Positions 1 to 6,262 are shown, numbered from the stretch's first letter. The stretch is DNA of 11,145 nt from an uncultured Pseudomonadales bacterium (GCA_947258895.1 CAMYKE010000011.1:1-11145), one strand, 5' to 3'. Numbers and translations: made by a program. The notes: generated by a model not told the origin, from the letters alone.

Positions 1-255
1 GGCTGGGAAGAACAGTTTGGCGCGCTTATTGAGCCAATCAGCGAAGGCGGCAGCGGCAGCACTGTTTCAGCGGATGTATTTTTCAACCTTGAGGCCAGCG
101 GTTCGAGATGGACCACGCCTGAATCTTCTGTTTGCATCAAAAAACTCACCCGTGGACGCGCACGTTACCCTTTGTTCCAAGAAAAATTTTCCATGGATGC
201 GCTTAACGCCGGAATACCAGGAAAACGTACAAGAGAGCATCACCCTTCGGGCTGA
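1..255 (+). CDS. 3' end of an unidentified gene entering from the left edge
   Basis: The first reading frame is open from base 1 to a TGA at 253-255, giving 84 residues with no start inside the window. The peptide begins GWEEQFGALIEPISEGGSG and has ordinary soluble-protein composition with a basic tail (KKLTRGRARY, GKRTREHH). I do not recognise a family. A competing frame (TTG at 17 to 259) is also open but has a less natural, Ala/Leu-rich start and no ribosome site. The stop codon lies inside a hairpin at 246-270, which would fit a gene end. It could be a genuine C-terminus or a decayed fragment, like several of its neighbours. Confidence 0.35.
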   Translation, partial: GWEEQFGALIEPISEGGSGSTVSADVFFNLEASGSRWTTPESSVCIKKLTRGRARYPLFQEKFSMDALNAGIPGKRTREHHPSG

Positions 256-270
256 ATAGTACGGCCCGAA
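246..270 (+). terminator. 7-bp hairpin at the end of the left-edge gene
   Basis: TTCGGGC at 246-252 pairs perfectly with GCCCGAA at 264-270 across an 11-base loop that contains the stop codon at 253. The outer bases CCCT and AGGG could extend it loosely. No T-run follows, so it is not a classical intrinsic terminator. It may act as a weak 3' end or in mRNA stability. Confidence 0.3.
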
Positions 271-299
271 AATAAAGGGCGAGTTCGCTCTAAACTTGA

Positions 300-605
300 G
301 TTATATTAACAGCGATTGCTGAAATAGTAGGCTGCTATTTACCTTATCTTTGGCTTCGGGAAGGGAAATCGATTTGGTTGTTGATTCCTGCCACCGCTAG
401 CTTGGCTGTGTTTGCCTGGCTACTATCTTTGCATCCTACGGCGGCGGGGCGTGTCTATGCAGCTTATGGCGGTGTGTACGTAATGGCTGCAATATTTTGG
501 TTGTGGGCCGTCGATGGCATACGCCCAACAGTTTGGGATATTTTAGGGTCAACGGTTGCTTTGGCTGGCATGGCAATTATTATGTTTTCACCCAGACATT
601 CATAG
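300..605 (+). pseudogene. ynfA: YnfA (UPF0060) family membrane protein lacking its start
   Basis: The frame from 300 to the TAG at 603-605 reads [17 protein letters not shown], then [28 protein letters not shown] and [15 protein letters not shown]. This matches the YnfA/UPF0060 small membrane protein family (about 108 residues, four transmembrane helices, linked to small-molecule efflux in enterobacteria) almost end to end. About seven N-terminal residues are missing. An in-frame TGA lies at 297-299, and no ATG, GTG or TTG occurs before TTG 378, which would delete the first helix. No ribosome-binding site is visible. I infer an N-terminally truncated, probably inactive copy; a rare non-standard start (GTT or ATA at 300-305) cannot be excluded. 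The rest of the reading frame is intact, so the loss looks recent. Confidence 0.8.
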
Positions 606-993
606 ATTAGATTGAATCCATGGAGTGGTACCAATACACATTTGAGCATAACTAGCGCTTCGCTTCACCTCCACTTGTGTTTATCGTATATGTCTGCAGT
701 ATGACCCCCTGTTGCCGTTTCCGAGCCTTGGGTATGGTGATTTTAAACGGCTGCATATAGGACCCTGCCGCTGTCAAAAATCACGAAATCCGGAATTGGC
801 AGTAGACGCCACGTTCCGGACGGCCGGTAGCTTCATACGATTGCTTGCTATCTACTCATGTGAACTTTGGAAGGCAAATTGCAAAACCGGACTTCGTTGC
901 CAGACCTGACCCCGTTGCCTGGCCTCTTTCGGGCTCAGGTAATTTTGACTACCCGGACTTGATATCGTCCCATTTTCAGCGAGTCCCCTGCCC
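606..993. other. Gene-free stretch with a dispersed repeat between TGACCCC motifs
   Basis: No convincing coding frame is present. The stretch holds one copy of the short dispersed hairpin repeat (about 749-812). Two similar motifs, TGACCCCCTGTTGCC (702-716) and TGACCCCGTTGCC (907-919), lie on either side of it in the same orientation. The second motif is followed within 80 bases by the DUF3047 start. I see no strong promoter or terminator. Confidence 0.5.
749..812 (+). repeat. Short dispersed hairpin repeat, copy 1
   Basis: This is a member of a four-copy family with the recognisable core TAGGACCCTGC, a CTG(T/C)C arm, a short AT-rich middle and a right arm (T/C)GGCAGTAGACGC. Here CTGCCG (about 764-769) can pair with TGGCAG (about 797-802, one G-T wobble). 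It lies between the ynfA remnant and the DUF3047 gene. No open reading frame or attC consensus was found in it. Confidence 0.6.
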
Positions 994-1779
994 ATGAGAC
1001 ACTTATCATTGTTATCTGCGCGGCGCCGTCTCATGTCCTGCGCGCTGCTGCTCGCGGCATCCGGCCTCGCCTGGGAGGAACGCATTGATGTCGGACAGTT
1101 CTCGGCCGGCAAACTCGACAATTGGAAGACAGAATCCTTTTCAGGCTCCACCCGCTACCGCCTTCAATCGCTGTTCGGGCGTGGCACGGTCCTCAGCGCC
1201 GACAGCAAGGCCAGCGCGTCGGGACTGATTTACAAGATAGATGTCGATCTGAACAGAACGCCCTACCTGCACTGGTCCTGGAAAATAGACAACCTGATTG
1301 CAGGCGCGGATGAGCGCAGCAAGGGCGGCGACGACTATCCTGCCCGCATCTATGTGCTATTTTCCGGCGGGCTGTTATTCTGGAAAACCCGCGCCATCAA
1401 TTATGTCTGGTCAAGCAACCAGCCCATCGACAGTGAATGGCCCAACGCCTATACCGGTAATTCCCGCATGATAGCGATACGGTCCGGTACGGATGGGCTA
1501 GGGGAATGGTGCAGCGAAATGCGGGACGTCCGGGCGGATTACCGCCGTCTGTTTAATGCTGAACCAGGCCCTGTTGCCGCCGTTGCACTGATGACAGACA
1601 CTGACAACACCGGCCTTGCGGCCAGTGCCTGGTATGGAGACATATGGTTTACGACGGATCCCGCGAAATTGCCTCGCAGTATTCACAAGCCCATTGCTCC
1701 ACTGTCAACCCAAAGGCCGCTGCCAGATAGCGCAACTTGGCCCAGTGTAAATACCTGCCACTGTTGTCCTCAGATTTAG
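994..1779 (+). CDS. DUF3047 family secreted protein
   Basis: This is a 261-residue protein. The first 26 or so residues form a signal peptide: a basic start (RHLSLLSARRR), a hydrophobic stretch SCALLLAASGLA, and likely cleavage before WEE. Residues about 32-227 carry the hallmarks of DUF3047: VGQFSAGKLDNWKTESFSG, then LHWSWKIDNL, GGDDYPARIYVLFSGG, TRAINYVWSSNQP, WPNAYTGNSRMIAIRSG, and VALMTDTDNTG with AWYGDIWFT at the end. The family is predicted to be exported and its biochemical role is unknown. A tail of roughly 35 residues after the usual end (rich in Pro, ending CHCCPQI) is not typical and may reflect read-through of a lost stop. An internal ATG (residue 14, position 1033) would give a shorter signal peptide. 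The ribosome site is weak. It stands alone, with repeats on both sides. Confidence 0.85.
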   Translation: MRHLSLLSARRRLMSCALLLAASGLAWEERIDVGQFSAGKLDNWKTESFSGSTRYRLQSLFGRGTVLSADSKASASGLIYKIDVDLNRTPYLHWSWKIDNLIAGADERSKGGDDYPARIYVLFSGGLLFWKTRAINYVWSSNQPIDSEWPNAYTGNSRMIAIRSGTDGLGEWCSEMRDVRADYRRLFNAEPGPVAAVALMTDTDNTGLAASAWYGDIWFTTDPAKLPRSIHKPIAPLSTQRPLPDSATWPSVNTCHCCPQI

Positions 1780-2178
1780 TTTTAGCAATCATCTGTGGCG
1801 CCGACTCACCGGTGACAGTCTTCCAGAAATAAAGTGGTCAATGTCGGTTGATCTAATTGCCTGCACAGCGGGTGGCTCCTGATCGTCTGCTGCCGACGCA
1901 GGTGATGAAAATTATACGTGGCGAGAGGCGGCTTCTAGGTGCGGCTGCTCAGGTTTGCAATGTCCGGAATGGGCAGCAGCGCAATCACACAGCCTATCCG
2001 AATTATGCCACAATCGTATTCGAAGTGGATGTTATAGTTTTGGGTCATACACCGAGTGCGGACTTTACTGAGTTCTCAGTGGTAAACAAAATAGGGAACA
2101 GCTCACAATCTACCCATCTCGGCGTGAGAGCTAGCTTTATTTAAACTATGGGACCAGTCCCAGAAGAAGTAAAATCGC
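1780..2178. other. Gene-free stretch between DUF3047 and the PfpI-type gene
   Basis: It contains a diverged copy of the dispersed repeat (about 1929-1988). A 95-codon TTG-started frame (1857-2144) crosses it but shows no protein-like pattern. Just before the next gene lies a dyad GGGACCAGTCCC (2150-2161), with an AT-rich TTTATTTAAACT box upstream (2136-2147) that could serve as a promoter -10 region or operator. This is a weak inference. Confidence 0.4.
1929..1988 (+). repeat. Short dispersed hairpin repeat, copy 2 (diverged)
   Basis: CTAGG, TGCGGCTGC, a CAG block, then GGGCAGCAGCGC match copy 4 (6898-6962) most closely, but about four bases of the ACCT segment are missing. GCTGCTC can pair with GGGCAGC (one G-T wobble), preserving the hairpin although the middle sequence differs. 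Retention of pairing despite sequence drift suggests that the structure matters or is the recombination substrate. Confidence 0.5.
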
Positions 2179-2880
2179 ATGATGAGTAAGAAGCTGATTG
2201 GCAAAATTGCGCTATTGATTGCGGTGGCTCTGTTTTCATTGCCATCGACAGCCGCAGTCAAACGCATCGGTATTTTGGTTTACGACAAAGTATTGAGTAG
2301 TGACGTGACTGCACCAGCCGAGGTGTTTGGCGTTGCTACACGAAAGTCGTGGTTCTCAAACTATGAAGTGTTATTGATTGGTGTAAAGCGAGATGCGGCC
2401 GTAGTGACTACTGAGGAAGGCATACGCTTGACGGTCGATAAAACGATCTATGACGACCTGAAATTGGATGCGCTAATCGTAACCAGTTCTTATGTCATGG
2501 ACACACTTTTTGATAACAAGGATTTGACTGAATTCCTCAAAAGGCAGGCCCAAAATGTTTCTTGGTTGGCAAGCAATTGCTCTGGTGCTTTTTTATACGC
2601 TCACGCGGGCTTGCTTGATGGCTTTACAGCGACTACTTGGGCAGGTGGTGAAAAGCAGTTGCAGCGTGAATTTCCCAAAATAAAAGTGATCGAGGATCGT
2701 AATGTTGTCGTTGATCGCAACAGAATTTCCAGCAATGGTGGGATTCCGTCTTACCAGGGTGCGCTAGTCTTGCTGGCTCAAATGAGTAGCGAGAGTAAGG
2801 CTAAAGAGGTATTTGAAACAATCCAACTAAATCGCCTAATACCCTGGGCTGAGGTAACCCGATATTTACCTGCAGAATGA
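2179..2880 (+). CDS. Periplasmic DJ-1/PfpI (class I glutamine amidotransferase-like) protein
   Basis: This is a 233-residue protein. Residues 1-25 are a signal peptide (MMSKKLIGK, then ALLIAVALFSLPSTAA), so the product is exported. The rest is a DJ-1/PfpI-type fold: the first strand RIGILVYDKVLSSD, then TAPAEVFGVA, the strand LDALIVTSSY, and the nucleophile elbow LASNCSGAF with Cys134, followed by AHAGLLDGFTATTWAGG. This layout is closest to the GATase1 domain of AraC-type regulators and cyclohexyl-isocyanide hydratase-like proteins, which usually read ATTHW after LLDG; here the histidine position is absent (ATTW). No DNA-binding domain follows. The substrate is unknown. Two adjacent ATGs (2179, 2182) are possible starts, preceded by a purine run AGAAGAAG at 2162-2169. 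It is monocistronic by spacing. Confidence 0.85.
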   Translation: MMSKKLIGKIALLIAVALFSLPSTAAVKRIGILVYDKVLSSDVTAPAEVFGVATRKSWFSNYEVLLIGVKRDAAVVTTEEGIRLTVDKTIYDDLKLDALIVTSSYVMDTLFDNKDLTEFLKRQAQNVSWLASNCSGAFLYAHAGLLDGFTATTWAGGEKQLQREFPKIKVIEDRNVVVDRNRISSNGGIPSYQGALVLLAQMSSESKAKEVFETIQLNRLIPWAEVTRYLPAE

Positions 2881-3351
2881 CAGTGACCTATATGCGGGAG
2901 CGCTCCTTTTCGCGGGACTTCGGATTGTTGCCGCCCAAAAAATTGTTGCGGACATTTGGCTCGCTGCTCATTTTTGCTCTCGCAAAAACAGGCATGACCT
3001 CAAACTCGGCTTAACTGAGGAGTTAAATGTCCGGTTCTAGTGTGCTCGCTGGAGTTTGAGAACAACAATCGGCAATTGTTATAGTGGCAGCTTGTAGGAC
3101 CCTGCTGCCGGTCAGAATCATGACAATGGGAATCGGCAGTAGACGCTACCAAGCAGACTTTCATCTGGGAGGATAGTGTCAGACAGTAATCGATCAGACC
3201 GGAAGACGATTAAGTAAACTGTCCCCGGAATTCGAGGGAAAAGTGGCCAAAAAAGTGCGTTTGTTCTCTTTATATTCCCCCAAAATGCGCGGGGCAATTG
3301 TAAGGTGAATTGGTCGTAGCGAGCGGGAGCGGCCTATGTCATGATGGGCGC
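2881..3351. other. Gene-free stretch rich in inverted repeats and REP-like debris
   Basis: No gene is seen. In order it contains the inverted pair CGGACATTT (2949-2957)/AAATGTCCG (3025-3033), the pair CTCAAACTC (2999-3007)/GAGTTTGAG (3052-3060), a small hairpin TTAACT-GAGG-AGTTAA (3011-3026), and another AACAAT-CGGCA-ATTGTT (3064-3080). These are followed by dispersed repeat copy 3 (3085-3150) and the motif GTAAACTGTCCCCGGAATT (3214-3232), which resembles REP-type elements of gammaproteobacteria. An AT-rich TTTATATTCC box near 3270-3280 could be part of a promoter for the dioxygenase gene. Confidence 0.55.
3085..3150 (+). repeat. Short dispersed hairpin repeat, copy 3
   Basis: It has the same core as copy 1: TAGGACCCTGC, CAGAATCATGA, and CGGCAGTAGACGC. 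It has the best stem of the family, CTGCTGCCG (about 3102-3110) against CGGCAGTAG (about 3134-3142), nine pairs with one wobble. It lies 205 bases after the PfpI-type gene and in the same orientation as the other copies. Confidence 0.6.
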
Positions 3352-4035
3352 ATGAGCCCCCCGTTCAAAAAACAGCACGATTCGGTGGATTCGATGGCCC
3401 GTCGAAAGTTTTTGGGCCGGATGGGGCTGGTGACTGCCGGGCTGGCTATGCCGTGCGCATTCGCCGAAGCTCTGGTACCGACGCCCCGCCAGACCGAGGG
3501 GCCCTTTTACCCCAACAAACTTCCGTTGGATACCGACAACGACCTGATCGTTCTCAATGATTCCATCTCACCCGCTGTCGGCGAGATTACCTGGCTGAAC
3601 GGGCGAATTCTTGACGCCCAAGGGTGGCCCGTTGATAACGCCACAGTTGAAATATGGCAGTGCGATTCACAGGGCGTCTATCTCCACACTGCCGACCGCA
3701 GAGGTGCGCGGAGGGATCCCAATTTCCAGGGATTCGGTCGCTTTCTGACGGGATCGAGTGGCGAGTACCAGTTCCGCACCATCAAACCGGTTGCATATCC
3801 GGGTCGCACACCGCACATCCACTTCGCTATCATGCTCAAGGGACATGATAAATTCACCACGCAATGCTACATCCGTGGCGAACCGCGTAATGAACGGGAT
3901 AGGGTGCTTCGCGCCATCCGTGATTCCAGGGCGCGGATGTCGGTGCAGATCGCGTTTGAGCCGCTGGAGAACTCTAACACCGCTGCGTTGACCGCACGGT
4001 TCGACATTATTCTCGGCTTTACTCCTGAAGCTTGA
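3352..4035 (+). CDS. Tat-exported intradiol ring-cleavage dioxygenase
   Basis: This is a 227-residue protein of the protocatechuate 3,4-dioxygenase/catechol 1,2-dioxygenase superfamily, which uses non-haem Fe(III) to open aromatic diols between the hydroxyls. Residues 15-39 form a twin-arginine signal (ARRKFLGRMGLVTAGLAMP). The core has TEGPFYP at 48-54, then NGRILDAQGWPVDNATVEIWQ (84-103, interrupted only by normal variation), and DSQGVY with Tyr110. It continues with FRTIKPVAYPGR (Tyr149, Arg152) and TPHIHF (His155, His157). These two Tyr and two His match the expected iron ligands, with the conserved Arg. The short PGRTPHIH spacing is that of stand-alone exported members rather than PcaG/PcaH subunits. 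The frame is open back to TTG 3310; ATG 3352 is chosen, and ATG 3394 (MARRKFLG) is an alternative. The substrate is unknown, and no aromatic catabolism genes are nearby. Confidence 0.9.
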   Translation: MSPPFKKQHDSVDSMARRKFLGRMGLVTAGLAMPCAFAEALVPTPRQTEGPFYPNKLPLDTDNDLIVLNDSISPAVGEITWLNGRILDAQGWPVDNATVEIWQCDSQGVYLHTADRRGARRDPNFQGFGRFLTGSSGEYQFRTIKPVAYPGRTPHIHFAIMLKGHDKFTTQCYIRGEPRNERDRVLRAIRDSRARMSVQIAFEPLENSNTAALTARFDIILGFTPEA

Positions 4036-4089
4036 TACCAGTTCAAGACATCTACAGCTGATCATTAAAATATTGTTTTGCATTTTGCT

Positions 4090-4371
4090 CGCCCTGAACC
4101 TGCCCACGCGGTGTTGTGCGGAATTCCTAAAGAGTGAGGGCAGGCCATGCTACAGGATTATCGTGGTAACCTTAAAAAGACTTTCGAGGCGATTGGTAAC
4201 AATGATGTAGTGGTCCATCAGTTTTCGGACAACTTTCCCGAATTGCTGATGACGAAGTATTTGCATCACTTTATTTTTTACCTGACGGAAGGTATGGAAA
4301 AGCCCGTGATCATTGGTGTGATTCACGAGCGAAGAGATATAGTGAGACGAGTATTTGAGCGGCTATCATAA
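4090..4371 (+). pseudogene. Remnant of a RelE/ParE-family toxin with an in-frame TGA
   Basis: From ATG 4147 the 74-residue frame reads GNLKKTFEAI, then MTKYLHHFIFYLTEG and EKPVIIGVIHERRDIVRRVF, ending ERLS. This is the C-terminal two-thirds of a RelE/ParE toxin (typical length 95-105). Upstream, the same frame continues as RPEPAHAVLCGIPKE, a TGA at 4135-4137, then GQAMLQDY. Family members have a conserved Trp in the E-W-G-x-A-Q motif exactly where the TGA stands, so TGG to TGA is the likely lesion. The region before it is also eroded, and no ParD/RelB-like antitoxin is visible. A GAGG at 4133-4136 before ATG 4147 might allow re-initiation, but the missing helix would probably abolish function. 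Toxin identity is good; inactivity is an inference. Confidence 0.7.
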
Positions 4372-4383
4372 TCGACCCAGAAT

Positions 4384-4554
4384 ATATTGCGTGAGATTTG
4401 CGTATATTGGTACTGCAAAGTGCTGCATGCCAATCTACATTACGACCCCAGGTTACTACACGCTTCTCGCTTTTTTTGAAGAGGACTTATGTTTTGATGC
4501 CATTAACCCGGCCATGGTCAAGAATCCTTTTTCGCCCATGAACAATTCCGCGAG
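4384..4554 (+). pseudogene. Degraded Rhs core tip with frameshifts
   Basis: In the frame of 4438 the sequence reads HYDPRLLHASRFF and then stops (TGA 4477). Moving by one base at a run of seven T (4471-4477) it continues FFEEDLCFDAINPAMVKNPF, then SPMNNS. Joined, this follows the Rhs-associated core pattern YYDPxxGRFxxxDPxGFxGGxNxYxYxxNNPxxxxDPxG, with YDPRL, RFFEED, FD, INP, V-NPFSPM and a worn DPSGL. A second shift of two bases near 4550 links to LEGNPSTTEAT in the next gene. Further upstream VYWYC (4402-4416) may echo the usual GLYYYR segment. This is the point where Rhs proteins switch from conserved core to variable toxin. It is a remnant, not expressible as such. Confidence 0.65.
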
Positions 4555-5301
4555 TTGGAGGGGAATCCCAGTACTACTGAAGCGACAGCGGCCATGGAGT
4601 TGCTGATACTCATAATCGAAACGGTCTGGGGCGGGACGACGGTTGGCCCGGACTACGAACCGGCTTCCGAAGAGGTGGCCGCACAGGCTCATCTCATGAA
4701 CTTCCTCCTCACACTTGAGATCCTATGTCACTTTTTTGATGAGGAGTGCGAGGGTGGTGAAACCGTTTTAATTGTAACAGGGGTATGTCTTGCTGAAGCG
4801 CTAGTCAGCGGAGACTGGAATAAAGCAGTCCGCTGGCGAGAGCCGGAAGTCAGTCACCAGACCGGACAGAATTTTGAAATCACGACCGCCCAGCTGTCTG
4901 CATTGAATGCCGGGGACAGGCTGGGGTTCTGGACCGATCGTATGAACATGTCGAAGGACCCGCTTGGCCCACTCGCTATTGACATCGTCAACAACGTGTT
5001 GATGTTGGGTTGCATGGCCAATCAGCGACTGTTGCAGTACGCGGCGAATCGTAGCACCAACGTTGACCTTGACGACGTTGGTCTTGAACTAGCAGCCGAG
5101 CACGCCAACGCTGCAGGCGATGATTTGGACGGTCTTAATGGTAAGCTGGATGGATCAAAAATCGCACGATACCACTGGGACATCTTTGCAGATCTGGGAC
5201 TCCCGCGTCAAACCTTCGGCGGGACTCCGCTCGCAGGTGTTGAAGCAGAAGCGGAAGTATCAAAGTGGATCTGGTGCCCGAGCTGCGAGACGGAACCCTG
5301 A
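4555..5301 (+). CDS. Orphan Rhs C-terminal toxin-like protein
   Basis: The frame is open from 4507; usable starts are TTG 4555 or, more likely if expressed alone, ATG 4594 (235 residues). Counting from ATG 4594, a hydrophobic MELLILIIETVW (1-12) and a second apolar segment near 34-48 precede a polar middle. It ends with the strongly patterned block ARYHWDIFADLGLPRQTFGG (191-210), then TPLAGVEAEAE, WIWCPSC (CxxC at 228-231). The ending resembles, from memory, C-termini of Rhs-associated proteins, but I cannot name the toxin class. Placement directly after a decayed Rhs core tip supports a displaced Rhs C-terminal toxin. No signal peptide is convincing. The next gene begins 2 bases after its stop. 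Catalytic residues are not identified; His, Trp, Asp and Cys in the last 45 residues are candidates. Confidence 0.6.
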   Translation: MEGNPSTTEATAAMELLILIIETVWGGTTVGPDYEPASEEVAAQAHLMNFLLTLEILCHFFDEECEGGETVLIVTGVCLAEALVSGDWNKAVRWREPEVSHQTGQNFEITTAQLSALNAGDRLGFWTDRMNMSKDPLGPLAIDIVNNVLMLGCMANQRLLQYAANRSTNVDLDDVGLELAAEHANAAGDDLDGLNGKLDGSKIARYHWDIFADLGLPRQTFGGTPLAGVEAEAEVSKWIWCPSCETEP

Positions 5302-5303
5302 GC

Positions 5304-5960
5304 GTGGGATCCTTCAGCGCTCGAGCAACCCTCTGTTGTGCCGCAATTTGCCTGACGATGGCGTGTTCACCCACCCGGGCAGGCTACTGTGCCTATGAGT
5401 GGGCGATTCCATCGGCGAACCGGTTTGAAAGGCCCGGCGGAATATTCAACATTCTTTGGCCTGCGAGTGACATCCGCAATGCCGTGCCGGGTTATAAACC
5501 GTATGATTTGCTGAGCACCATTTCGGAGATCCCCCCGAACGAATTGAGCCGCTGGGAAGCTGGTACTACCGAGTTGAAGACATTTCGTTCAATATATTAC
5601 CGAAACGAAGGCGCGTGGAAAGGAGCGGTGGTATCGAGGAACACTGACCCGCTTGGCGGCTTTCGAATCACGAATGCTTTCAACGCTAATTCGTGGGTCG
5701 TGTCGCGAGTGGATCCAAGTGCAAATTCCGAGTTTCCGGCGCTTGAGGAATGGTATATCGGAATATGCCACATTAGGAGGATTGGTCGAAATGCGGGTCA
5801 GCCGAAGTGCTTATTTAAATGGCGAGCGCGAAAGAATCTGGCTGTTTCGGTGAGTATTGCTGGAATCAATTTTCAGCACCTGGAAGCCATAAAGAGTTTT
5901 ATGAACGCGAAGCTGCGCAGCTGGTCGACCCCTTTTCATCAGCCAGGTCAATGCGAATGA
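5304..5960 (+). CDS. Putative immunity lipoprotein of the Rhs-tip cassette
   Basis: This is a 218-residue protein from GTG 5304. The start ARATLCCAAICLTMACSPTR has the form of a lipoprotein signal, with lipobox LTMAC and the lipidated Cys at residue 21. The frame extends upstream to GTG 5265, but that adds an acidic leader, so 5304 is preferred. The mature part has no family I can name. It ends in a segment rich in alternating aromatic and basic residues (GICHIRRIGRN, CLFKWRARKNLAVSVSIAG, INFQHLEAIKSFMNAKLRSW). The same strand-strand-helix feel occurs in membrane-anchored immunity proteins encoded behind Rhs toxins, from memory. The 2-bp gap from the toxin-like gene and ATGA overlap with the next gene indicate one transcript. 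Immunity function is inferred from position and lipobox only. Confidence 0.6.
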   Translation: MGSFSARATLCCAAICLTMACSPTRAGYCAYEWAIPSANRFERPGGIFNILWPASDIRNAVPGYKPYDLLSTISEIPPNELSRWEAGTTELKTFRSIYYRNEGAWKGAVVSRNTDPLGGFRITNAFNANSWVVSRVDPSANSEFPALEEWYIGICHIRRIGRNAGQPKCLFKWRARKNLAVSVSIAGINFQHLEAIKSFMNAKLRSWSTPFHQPGQCE

Positions 5961-6262
5961 AACAAATCCTAGCAACACTTACGATGTTTATGCTATTGCT
6001 GGCACCGCCTGCCTCAAGGAGCACGCCGACAGGTGTCCCGTTTGGTCATGTTGCACCCTTGAGTGATCTGGAAATCGCGCTGGCTCAGTGCTTGGTAGAA
6101 TCCTCCGCCCAGAGTTTTGCGGCCGCAGAAGAGGATTGTCGGCAGGCCAAAAGCAGGTTGCTCGGCTCTTTGCCGGGTGAGAAGCGCGACAAAGTCCTTA
6201 TGCGAGTGCGAGCATTGGCTGAGATGAAGCGCGAGGAATTAAGACCACTTGAAATGAGATAG
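5957..6262 (+). CDS. Small exported alpha-helical protein, third gene of the cassette
   Basis: This is a 101-residue protein. ATG 5957 overlaps the preceding TGA as ATGA, a hallmark of coupled translation; AGG at 5945-5947 lies at suitable spacing. ATG 5951 is an alternative two codons upstream. Residues 1-20 are a signal peptide (MKQILATLTMFMLLLAPPAS). The mature part has a short linker, then SDLEIALAQCLVESSAQSF and EEDCRQAKSRLLG with two Cys (45, 61) that could form a disulfide in the periplasm. A charged helix follows (GEKRDKVLMRVRALAEMKRE). No family is recognised. Position suggests an accessory immunity, chaperone or modulator role for the toxin cassette, which is inference only. Confidence 0.6.
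   Translation: MKQILATLTMFMLLLAPPASRSTPTGVPFGHVAPLSDLEIALAQCLVESSAQSFAAAEEDCRQAKSRLLGSLPGEKRDKVLMRVRALAEMKREELRPLEMR

Noticed and set aside
1857..2144. 95-codon frame as a gene
   Set aside because: TTG start without a ribosome site, no protein-like pattern, and it runs through dispersed repeat copy 2.
2884..2915. Rho-independent terminator after the PfpI-type gene
   Set aside because: GGAGCGCTCC followed by TTTT is a palindrome with no loop, so it cannot form a normal terminator hairpin.
3667..4107. 146-codon minus-strand frame over the dioxygenase
   Set aside because: Antisense shadow of the dioxygenase, which has its iron ligands and signal intact.
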